From an uncultured Alistipes sp. (lineage in GTDB: Bacteria; Bacteroidota; Bacteroidia; Bacteroidales; UBA932): DNA of 64,000 nt. Of the stretch, positions 58,091 through 64,000 are shown piece after piece. The first letter of the stretch is position 1. The number at the start of each line of letters is the position of its first letter. The stretch is from the NCBI GenBank assembly GCA_900544195.1, contig UQUJ01000003.1:1-64000 (forward strand). The letters run 5' to 3'. The position numbers were made by a program, and so were the translations under genes. The notes under the pieces are model-generated. The model was given only the letters and a program-made list of their open reading frames with translations, had not been told where the DNA came from and did not search any database.

Positions 58091-59137
58091 ATGTCCACTT
58101 CAACAATCAGGGTTTACCGTGTCGGCGGAGTGGCGTTCGCTCTTGAACTGAGGTCTCCATGGATCCCTATGGAGTACACTGAACCGGTCCGGAAGCGGAT
58201 AGCGCTGGCTGCGGCAGGTGATGTCTTGCCGGTTCTTCCGGTAAGGGCCGGGGACAAGGTGCCTTTCAGGACATTTGTGCAGGGGCGTGGAGAACTCATC
58301 CCTGACATTGACGCCAACATGCTGGATCTTTCCATGCTTGAACCGTTCTTCATCGGACAAGAGGCGGATGTGACTTTCCGTCTGGTCATCCATGCGCCTG
58401 AAAGTGAACCTTTCGACGCGGGGGCAGGGGAAGGCCTGATCATGGATGTCAAAGACTCACAGCCGTACTTCAAGGTTTACCGCCGTCCTGAAGGGACATG
58501 GTTCGAGGTCAGCACCGAATCCAGTCCGTCCTTGGGAAGGTTGTTGGTTTCCAACGACAGCACTGTCGGAGACTATTATCCGGAACCGGGAATGACAGCC
58601 TACAAGGTGGCATACATGATGGACGTGCTCCTGCGGATGATGTTCTCCTACAACTCTCCCGCGCATTCAGTCTTGCTGATGCACTCTTCGGTGGTCTCTC
58701 TGGATGGAGAGGCAGTGATGTTCCTTGGCCCCAGCGGAACCGGTAAAAGCACCCACAGCCGCCTGTGGCTCGAGAATATTCCTGGAACCACGTTGGTCAA
58801 TGATGACAATCCGGTCGTGAGGCTTGAAGACGGGAAATTGTTCGTCTATGGCACTCCATGGAGCGGGAAGACTCCCTGCTATCGTAATGTGAGGGTTCCG
58901 GTCAAGGCCATTGTCTGTCTCAGGCAGGCGCCGCTCAACAGCATCTCAAGGTTGAACGGGATTTACGCCTACGCCGGTTTTGTCAGCGCTGTCTCATCTG
59001 TTCGTTGGGAACGTCGGATCATGGATGCATTGACACCGGTCGCCTCCGGAATCGCCACTTCGGTTCCGATCTATTCGATGGGGTGCCGTCCTGACGCCGA
59101 AGCTGCAAGAGTGTGCCGTGACGGGGTCTGGAAGTAA
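58091..59137 (+). CDS. HPr kinase-like protein
   Basis: Protein of 348 residues with a C-terminal P-loop domain related to HPr kinase/phosphorylase and the PEP-carboxykinase fold. The landmarks are HSSVVSLDGEAVMF, the P-loop GPSGTGKST (about 213-221), TLVNDDNPVVR (about 234) and YGTPWSGK. The N-terminal half is not recognised. Free-standing HPr-kinase-like proteins are seen in lasso-peptide clusters, where they phosphorylate the peptide tail, and in many Bacteroidota clusters next to PqqD. The ATG at 58091 is chosen; a GTG codon 15 bases upstream inside the PqqD gene is less likely. Confidence 0.85.
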   Translation: MSTSTIRVYRVGGVAFALELRSPWIPMEYTEPVRKRIALAAAGDVLPVLPVRAGDKVPFRTFVQGRGELIPDIDANMLDLSMLEPFFIGQEADVTFRLVIHAPESEPFDAGAGEGLIMDVKDSQPYFKVYRRPEGTWFEVSTESSPSLGRLLVSNDSTVGDYYPEPGMTAYKVAYMMDVLLRMMFSYNSPAHSVLLMHSSVVSLDGEAVMFLGPSGTGKSTHSRLWLENIPGTTLVNDDNPVVRLEDGKLFVYGTPWSGKTPCYRNVRVPVKAIVCLRQAPLNSISRLNGIYAYAGFVSAVSSVRWERRIMDALTPVASGIATSVPIYSMGCRPDAEAARVCRDGVWK

Positions 59138-59187
59138 AACGGCTACTTCGGAATGCGCCTATTGTTTCAAACGCAAAAACATTTTTT

Positions 59188-60315
59188 ATGAATATCCCGA
59201 AAGATGACCTGTTTTTCGACTTGTTGCGTTCCGGCCTTTGGGATAAGGCCGGTACCGTAGCGGATTATTCTTCCGTTGACTGGAAGGCTTTGATCAGACT
59301 TGCCAGAGAGCAGACGGTGGTCGGACTGATCTCTGACGGGGTTTCCGCGCAGAAGCGTTACGGCGCCCAACTTTCGATGCCCTTTGAGGATGCTCGGCAG
59401 CTGATGGTTCAGACCATCGGCGTGGAACGGGCCAATGCCCGGTTGGACGCTGTCGTGGCCGAGTTGGCGGGCATATTCAAAGACAACGGGATCAGCTACT
59501 GCCTTATAAAGGGACAGGGTACGGCACAGAACTATCTTCATCCCGGCCATCGGTCTCCGGGGGACATAGACTTCCTTCTGGACGATGAGAATTACCGCCG
59601 CGCATCGGAAGTGCTGGCTCCCAGGGCTGAAAAGTTGCTCCCGGAAGATGGCGATAAGAAGCATTTCGGGATGCTGTTCCATGGCGGAGTGGATGTCGAA
59701 CTCCACGGAACAGCCCGGGCCGGTTTTGGAAAGGCGTTCAACGATGTCATCGACCAGATGCAGTCGGAATTGTTCACCCGCAAGGATTTCCGCTCATGGG
59801 ACTGTCTTGGTGAGCCAGTCGCTTTGCCGTCCGTGGATTTTGACGCAATGTTCATATTCACTCATTTTATCCAACATTTCTATCATGGTGGACTGGGTCT
59901 CCGTCAGATCTGCGACTGGACCATGCATCTTCGCCGTTTCGCGTCGGTGATCGACAGGGCTTGGATCCGGCGGCGTCTTGATGAATTAGGGCTGGACAAG
60001 GAATGGAAGGCCTTCGGGTTCATTGCCGTAAATCTGTTGGGGCTTCCCCGGGAGGAAATGCCGTTCTATGACGAGACATTTGGCCGGTATTCAGACATGA
60101 TCTGGGCATCGATAAGGCATTCCGGCAATTTCGGACGGACAATGAATGGCGGACGCGACATTGACTCTGAACCTTACCTCCTCCGCAAGCTTCGTTCCTT
60201 TCGCGGGCATCTCCGCTGGATGTCACGCCATTTCGCGCTTTCGCCCCGCAATACCTACCGCGCGATGAGACATACCATTACCTACGGCTTTAAGGCCGTT
60301 CTGAAAGGGCGGTGA
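59188..60315 (+). CDS. Nucleotidyltransferase family protein
   Basis: Protein of 375 residues with an NTP_transf_5-type nucleotidyltransferase core. LIKGQGTAQNYL (about 107-118) precedes RSPGDIDFLLDDENY (about 122-136), the G-D-I-D metal-binding motif, and GVDVELHGTA supplies the third acidic residue. The C-terminal part is helical and basic. Nucleotidyltransferases of this type occur in lasso-peptide clusters together with the HPr-kinase-like enzyme, and could add a nucleotide or sugar to a peptide. It follows the HPr-kinase-like gene by 50 bases; a terminator lies 30 bases after the stop. Confidence 0.85.
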   Translation: MNIPKDDLFFDLLRSGLWDKAGTVADYSSVDWKALIRLAREQTVVGLISDGVSAQKRYGAQLSMPFEDARQLMVQTIGVERANARLDAVVAELAGIFKDNGISYCLIKGQGTAQNYLHPGHRSPGDIDFLLDDENYRRASEVLAPRAEKLLPEDGDKKHFGMLFHGGVDVELHGTARAGFGKAFNDVIDQMQSELFTRKDFRSWDCLGEPVALPSVDFDAMFIFTHFIQHFYHGGLGLRQICDWTMHLRRFASVIDRAWIRRRLDELGLDKEWKAFGFIAVNLLGLPREEMPFYDETFGRYSDMIWASIRHSGNFGRTMNGGRDIDSEPYLLRKLRSFRGHLRWMSRHFALSPRNTYRAMRHTITYGFKAVLKGR

Positions 60316-60344
60316 TCTGATGGCTTTGATCAGTAATAACAAAA

Positions 60345-60371
60345 AAGCGGCCGAATTCCGGTCGCTTCTTT
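60345..60371. terminator. Bidirectional terminator
   Basis: AAGCGGCCG facing CGGTCGCTT with a 4-base loop, flanked by an A-run and a T-run. It separates the plus-strand operon from the minus-strand tRNA-Pro. Confidence 0.8.
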
Positions 60372-60377
60372 TGTCTG

Positions 60378-60451
60378 TCGGGGTACAGTGACTCGAACAC
60401 TGGACCCTCTGGTCCCAAACCAGATGCGCTAGCCAACTGCGCCACACCCCG
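60378..60451 (-). tRNA. tRNA-Pro (anticodon TGG)
   Basis: A 74-base cloverleaf on the minus strand: acceptor CGGGGTG paired with its partner near the 3' end, anticodon stem TCTGG/CCAGA with loop TTTGGGA, giving anticodon TGG, and T-arm CAGTGTTCGAGTCACTG. CCA not encoded. Confidence 0.95.
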
Positions 60452-60529
60452 ATAACATTCCTTCGGGTTAACCCCTCAGGCCTTCCCTGACAACGAGCCG
60501 TCAAGCGGTGTTCTCATTGGAAAGGACTG

Positions 60530-60561
60530 CAAAGTTATGCCTTTTTTCTTAATTCGCAAAA
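60530..60561 (-). promoter_or_regulatory. Promoter of tRNA-Pro
   Basis: On the minus strand, TTTTG (60557-60561), a 19-base spacer and TAACTTTG (60530-60537). This is the same architecture as the tRNA-Ala promoter. Confidence 0.8.
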
Positions 60562-60580
60562 CTTTTTTGAAAAAATCAGC

Positions 60581-60588
60581 TATCTTTG
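60581..60588 (+). promoter_or_regulatory. -7 promoter box (TATCTTTG) for lolD
   Basis: Exact TAnnTTTG match 29 bases before the lolD ATG, divergent from the tRNA-Pro promoter. Confidence 0.6.
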
Positions 60589-60616
60589 AAACGGCGTTGT
60601 CCGAAAACAAATTTTT

Positions 60617-61276
60617 ATGATAATACAGGCAAGAGGTATAGAAAAGAGTTTTGGAGATTTGAAAGTCCTTAAAGGCGTTGATTTTCAGGTGAATAAATCC
60701 GAAGTGGTGTCGATTATGGGAGCTTCCGGTGCCGGGAAGTCCACACTTCTTCAGATTCTGGGTACATTGTCAACTCCGGACTCTGGCTCTCTGGAGATTG
60801 ACGGGACGGATGTGCTTCATCTTGGCGGCAAGGATCTGTCCGCTTTCAGGAACAAACGCATAGGATTCGTGTTCCAGTTCCATCATCTGTTGCCGGAATT
60901 CAGCGCCTTGGAGAATGTGATGATCCCGGCGTTCATCGCGGGTCGTTCCGACAAGGATGCCAAGGCCGCCGCGACACGGCTGCTCAAGGACATGGGACTT
61001 TCCGAGAGAATGGAACACAAGCCGTCTGAACTCTCCGGTGGAGAGCAGCAGAGAGTGGCGATCGCAAGGGCGCTCGTCAACGACCCTGCCATTATCTTCG
61101 CGGACGAGCCGTCAGGCAATCTGGACACAAAGACAAAGGCGGAAATCCATCAATTGTTCTTTGACCTCAGGCAACGCTACGGGCAGACAGTTGTCATCGT
61201 GACCCATGACCCTGATCTCGCGAGGATGTGTGACCGGTCGCTCTTCATGCGGGATGGACTGTTCGTGGATGAGTAG
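60617..61276 (+). CDS. ABC transporter ATPase, LolD-type
   Basis: ABC ATPase of 219 residues resembling LolD, which powers release of lipoproteins from the inner membrane. Walker A GASGAGKST (38-46), the Q-loop region FVFQFHHLLPEFSALENV typical of LolD/MacB-type ATPases, signature LSGGEQQRVAIARAL and Walker B IIFADEPSGNLDT are all present. No permease gene is adjacent, so the LolC/E partner must be encoded elsewhere. Followed 24 bases later by the methyltransferase gene on the same strand. Confidence 0.88.
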   Translation: MIIQARGIEKSFGDLKVLKGVDFQVNKSEVVSIMGASGAGKSTLLQILGTLSTPDSGSLEIDGTDVLHLGGKDLSAFRNKRIGFVFQFHHLLPEFSALENVMIPAFIAGRSDKDAKAAATRLLKDMGLSERMEHKPSELSGGEQQRVAIARALVNDPAIIFADEPSGNLDTKTKAEIHQLFFDLRQRYGQTVVIVTHDPDLARMCDRSLFMRDGLFVDE

Positions 61277-61300
61277 TAGGCTGAGCGGATATATTCGAAA

Positions 61301-62062
61301 ATGAGTGTATTCCATTTCAAACGCTTCGACGTGCGCAACGAGCGCTCTGCCATGAAGGTGAACACTGACGGCGTGCTTCTGGGCGCGGCGACTGAGGTTT
61401 TCCAGGAGGATCGCCATGTCCTTGACATCGGCACCGGAACAGGCACGGTCGCCTTGATGATAGCCCAGCGTCTCTACGACATCAAAAAGGATGGAGGGTG
61501 GAATGTTCAAGGCATCGACATTGACTCTCCGTCGGCTGAGGAAGCTGCCGGAAATTTCAGCCTTTCGCCATGGCGAGGTCATCTTGAGGCCGCCAATGCC
61601 GGTCTGGCAGGGTTCCGGAAGGCAAATCCGGATTCCCGTTACGATCTCATCGTCTCGAATCCGCCATACTACGACAACTCGCTTCAGGCTCCGGAGGCGC
61701 GGCGTAACTCGGCACGTCACACTGGCGACCCGGAAAACCAGAATGGGATAGAGTCTCTTTCATATAGGGAAATTCTTGAATATGCTTCCGAAGCGCTTGA
61801 TGAATATGGCCGTGTCTCGGTCATCCTGCCCTCCGATCAGGAGAAGGCATTGTTGCGTCATGCCGGAATGTGTGGTTTTGTCCCATGGAAAATTCTGAGA
61901 ATCAAGACTGTGGAACGTAAACCTGTGTCCAGGCTGATTGTCCAGTTCAAGCGTAGGACAGTGGTTACAGAGCCACCGCTTGAAGAAACCCTGACCCTTT
62001 TGGATGAAAGAGGGAGGCGTACTTCCCAGCATGCCTCCCTTATAACAGATTATTGTCTGTAA
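61301..62062 (+). CDS. tRNA1(Val) (adenine(37)-N6)-methyltransferase-like
   Basis: SAM-dependent methyltransferase of 253 residues of the TrmN6/YfiC type. It starts FHFKRFDVRNERSAMKVNTDGVLLGA, the family's N-terminal signature, then the SAM loop VLDIGTGTGTVALMIAQ (about 41-57) and the catalytic NPPY in LIVSNPPYYDNSL (about 117-129). It would methylate N6 of adenine 37 in tRNA-Val. It probably shares the lolD transcript. Confidence 0.92.
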   Translation: MSVFHFKRFDVRNERSAMKVNTDGVLLGAATEVFQEDRHVLDIGTGTGTVALMIAQRLYDIKKDGGWNVQGIDIDSPSAEEAAGNFSLSPWRGHLEAANAGLAGFRKANPDSRYDLIVSNPPYYDNSLQAPEARRNSARHTGDPENQNGIESLSYREILEYASEALDEYGRVSVILPSDQEKALLRHAGMCGFVPWKILRIKTVERKPVSRLIVQFKRRTVVTEPPLEETLTLLDERGRRTSQHASLITDYCL

Positions 62063-62114
62063 CCAAACTAACCATTAACCAATTGACCAAAAATCTAATA
62101 ATCTGTTATCAGTC

Positions 62115-62564
62115 TCATTTGTTGTCGTTTTTGTTCAGTCTATGAATCTGACGCCTGCGGAATGACTCCTCGGCGATGTATAACTTTGCCACCTTCTTGC
62201 CCGGGAGAATCTTGCGATACTCCGAAACGTATTTACTATCAATATCCTTGCCAGAATTCTGGACTTCGAGGTATTTATTCAACAAATTGTTGATTTCGTT
62301 GTCATTTTTGCCTGCTTGAAGCGCTTCCTCAAGAGCCTTGTAGGCATCAATCACCATCTTGAAAGATTTTTTCTTCTCGCATTCGCATTTGTTATAGACT
62401 GGCCAGAACTTTTCAGCCTCGGCGCTTGTCAGTTCCATCGCATCGGTAATGTAGGCGATTTTTTCGGCCTTCCATCTGTCTTTCCAGTCCTTTTTCTTGT
62501 CCTGCGCCTCCATGGTAGGAACCGCAAGAATAAGAACCATGAGTATTAGTAGCGTTTGTTTCAT
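62115..62564 (-). CDS. Periplasmic Spy/CpxP-like protein, DWKDRW-type
   Basis: Exported protein of 149 residues with a signal peptide (about 1-20). The mature part is highly charged and helical: LTSAEAEKFWPVYNKCECEKKKSF, then long Lys/Glu-rich helices and SFRRRQIHRLNK. The LTxxEAxxFWPVYN and FRRRQIxR pattern resembles the small periplasmic proteins encoded beside ECF sigma/anti-sigma genes in Bacteroidota. It is the last gene of the minus-strand sigma-factor operon and could sense envelope state; family function is uncertain. Confidence 0.75.
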   Translation of the reverse strand: MKQTLLILMVLILAVPTMEAQDKKKDWKDRWKAEKIAYITDAMELTSAEAEKFWPVYNKCECEKKKSFKMVIDAYKALEEALQAGKNDNEINNLLNKYLEVQNSGKDIDSKYVSEYRKILPGKKVAKLYIAEESFRRRQIHRLNKNDNK

Positions 62565-62570
62565 ACAAAT

Positions 62571-62999
62571 TTATTTTTGTGCCGTAAGCCCGGCATATTC
62601 TATTAATTCGGTTGAAGTTCCGGAGTCGATGAGGAAATTGACCACATCCTCGTCGGAGATCGAGTCCTGCATGTCGCTTTCCGTGCTGAGATACTCATCG
62701 GCCTGAAGCAGACTCACGTAGGCGAATTCATTGTTGTAGAAGTCGCTCTGCGAGCTGTCGGTCATTGTGCTTCTGAGGACCGCGTTCCCGACCAGCATGA
62801 TCGCGGTGAAGCAGGCAGCCAGCGCAAGGTATGGCTTCAGCCGCAGCGCCGGACTGCCGATCCTATGGTTGTCCGGTATAGCGCCAAGCCTCGCCTCAAG
62901 TTCCTCGAAATAATTTTTGGGAACCTCACGGGCGGTCTTCGCCGCTTCATCGAATATTCTGCTTTTTTCCTGCATCACGTTTCTTTGACAGATTGTCAT
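62571..62999 (-). CDS. Putative anti-sigma-like membrane protein
   Basis: Protein of 142 residues. A cytosolic N-terminal part (about 1-54) is followed by one transmembrane segment near 55-72 (PYLALAACFTAIMLVGNAV) and a periplasmic Ser/Asp/Glu-rich tail. It starts three bases after the sigma-factor stop and lies in the standard position of an anti-sigma factor, but I recognise no zinc motif (no His-Cys-Cys pattern of the ZAS domain). Membrane topology and operon position support the assignment; the biochemical role is inferred. Confidence 0.65.
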   Translation of the reverse strand: MTICQRNVMQEKSRIFDEAAKTAREVPKNYFEELEARLGAIPDNHRIGSPALRLKPYLALAACFTAIMLVGNAVLRSTMTDSSQSDFYNNEFAYVSLLQADEYLSTESDMQDSISDEDVVNFLIDSGTSTELIEYAGLTAQK

Positions 63000-63001
63000 G
63001 A

Positions 63002-63547
63002 TTAAGGTTTAATCTCCGTTTCGAGTTCCGCGCGTATTTTTTCCGAGGCGAAATGGTAGGAGGCTTTCAAGGCTCCCACTGACGTTCCAAGGATTTCGGA
63101 GATGTCCTCGTACGGCATGTCATCGAAATAGCGCATGCAGAACACTGTCTTTTGTTTTTTTGGAAGTCTGGCGATGGCCTTGAAAAGTAGCCGCTGAGCT
63201 TCGTCTCCGTTGAAGAAAGAATCGTCGTCAATCTTGTCGGCAAGCGATGCGTCAAGACTTTCGAACTTGAGAGCCGCACGTATTTTCTGCTTGTGAAGCC
63301 AGTTCAGAGCTTCGTTTGTGGCGATTCTGTAGATCCATGTGAAAAGTCTGGAGTCCCCTCTGAAAGACGGCAGCGCCGACCAGATCTTAATGAATATCTC
63401 CTGAAGGAGGTCGTCGGTGTCTTCGTGAGAGAAGACAAAACCGCGCACATGCAAATACAGCCGCTCGCTGTAAGCCGCGACTATTTCCTTGAACGCACGT
63501 TCTTCCTGCCCGCTGAGGTAAAGTCCGATAATCTCCTCGTCTGCCAT
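63002..63547 (-). CDS. ECF-type RNA polymerase sigma factor
   Basis: Sigma-70 family protein of 181 residues with region 2 (about 16-85, HVRGFVFSHEDTDDLLQEIFIKIW and SRLFTWIYRIATNEALNW) and region 4 (about 120-175, LPKKQKTVFCMRYFDDMPYEDISEILGTSVGALKASYHFASEKIR). This is the two-region plan of ECF sigma factors. The ATG at 63547 (MADEEI) is used; the TTG 15 bases upstream is an alternative. The operon of sigma, membrane anti-sigma-like protein and periplasmic helical protein is a typical extracytoplasmic stress module. Confidence 0.95.
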   Translation of the reverse strand: MADEEIIGLYLSGQEERAFKEIVAAYSERLYLHVRGFVFSHEDTDDLLQEIFIKIWSALPSFRGDSRLFTWIYRIATNEALNWLHKQKIRAALKFESLDASLADKIDDDSFFNGDEAQRLLFKAIARLPKKQKTVFCMRYFDDMPYEDISEILGTSVGALKASYHFASEKIRAELETEIKP

Positions 63548-63587
63548 CCTGATTGTCTTCAATCTTTCAAATGTACGACAAATTGCT

Positions 63588-63595
63588 TATTTTTG
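63588..63595 (+). promoter_or_regulatory. Putative -7 promoter box (TATTTTTG) for lepA
   Basis: Exact TAnnTTTG match 62 bases before the lepA ATG, with TTTC at the -33 position (20-base spacer). Confidence 0.5.
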
Positions 63596-63657
63596 CAATT
63601 ATACCAGGAATTGCGGGCGGATGTCCCGCGGCTTACAATTGAACTACACGCTATTAT

Positions 63658-64000
63658 ATGAAGCATATCAGGAATTTCTGCATAATCGCCCACATTGATC
63701 ACGGGAAGAGCACTCTTGCCGACAGACTCATCGAATTGACCAAGACATTGTCATCCAGAGATATGGAGGCTCAGGTGCTCGACGACATGGATCTTGAGAG
63801 GGAAAAGGGAATCACCATCAAGAGCCACGCGATCCAGATGGAGTACATCTACAAGGGAGAGAAATATGTCCTCAACCTGATCGACACTCCTGGCCATGTG
63901 GACTTTTCGTACGAAGTTTCACGCTCGATCGCTTCCTGCGAGGGGGCCTTGTTGGTGGTCGATGCGTCGCAGGGAATCCAGGCTCAGACGATCTCCAACC
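63658..64000 (+). CDS. lepA: Elongation factor 4, LepA (partial, runs off the window)
   Basis: The first 114 residues of a translational GTPase. The G1 motif HIDHGKST (about 11-18), the switch region with DDMDLEREKGITIKS (about 42-56) and the G3 motif DTPGHVDFS (about 76-84) identify LepA, which back-translocates ribosomes. The gene continues beyond 64000. A promoter box lies 62 bases upstream; the sigma-factor operon diverges from it. Confidence 0.97.
   Translation, partial: MKHIRNFCIIAHIDHGKSTLADRLIELTKTLSSRDMEAQVLDDMDLEREKGITIKSHAIQMEYIYKGEKYVLNLIDTPGHVDFSYEVSRSIASCEGALLVVDASQGIQAQTISN

Noticed and set aside
1..64000. CRISPR arrays, rRNA genes, intact insertion sequences, prophage
   Set aside because: No regularly spaced direct repeats, rRNA sequence, complete transposase gene or phage structural gene were seen.

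Overview
The window looks like a chromosomal segment of a member of the Bacteroidota, most likely order Bacteroidales. The reasons are the Bacteroidota-type promoters (a TTTG-like -33 box and a TAnnTTTG -7 box) at many gene starts, a complete MoxR/DUF58/BatA-B-C-D-E operon, BACON-type lipoproteins, a DUF4249-like lipoprotein paired with a TonB-dependent receptor, a BspA-like leucine-rich repeat protein, and a Bacteroidota-style split of housekeeping genes. Base composition is near-balanced (moderate GC). Species cannot be named from the sequence. No rRNA, CRISPR array, intact insertion sequence or prophage is visible. There are two tRNA genes, Ala(GGC) and Pro(TGG).

Layout. 0.1-7.1 kb: a compact convergent locus with an M48-type metallopeptidase fused to a TerB-like domain, a small Cys-rich protein, a vWA protein, a MoxR-type AAA+ ATPase and a triple CbxX-type AAA+ protein, possibly a vWA-MoxR-TerB chaperone or conflict module. 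7.2-12 kb: MATE and EamA transporters, a YitT-family membrane protein, two small proteins. 12-18 kb: a double formylglycine-generating-enzyme-like lipoprotein, then the glycine cleavage operon gcvT-gcvH-gcvPA-gcvPB with split P protein. 18-19.4 kb: tRNA-Ala and a SEC-C protein. 19.8-27.6 kb: a seven-gene envelope operon (two secreted/lipoprotein genes, two BACON/carboxypeptidase-regulatory lipoproteins sharing a recently homogenised C-terminal domain, a transglutaminase-like protein, a CHASE2 membrane protein and a FecR-like secreted protein). 27.6-29.2 kb: a gene-poor, strongly palindromic island. 29.2-38.4 kb: truA and the Bat operon, in which BatD and BatE are one polypeptide. 38.5-45.6 kb: a uridine-kinase-type protein, then a caspase/legumain-like peptidase, a DUF4249-like lipoprotein and a TonB-dependent receptor. 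45.7-53.9 kb: yifB, tsaE, an EnvC-like protein, a TPR protein, DUF2207 and LemA proteins, and a phosphopantetheinyl transferase. 54.2-60.3 kb: mdh, then an ABC exporter, a Ser-His signal-peptidase-like protein, a PqqD-like protein, an HPr-kinase-like protein and a nucleotidyltransferase, a set resembling peptide-tailoring clusters but with no visible precursor. 60.4-64 kb: tRNA-Pro, lolD, trmN6, an ECF sigma/anti-sigma-like cassette and the start of lepA.

Sequence-level features cut across the genes. One is a dispersed inverted-repeat element with long copies (about 160 bp, conserved central hairpin) and core-deleted short copies, at 40.8, 50.6-50.9, 57.6-57.8 and partially 27.6 kb. The second is a REP-like CTTCGACA/AGCTCAGCGACC palindrome family, one copy of which lies inside a coding region. 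The third is a strong excess of the hexamer GAATAT/ATATTC throughout the window.
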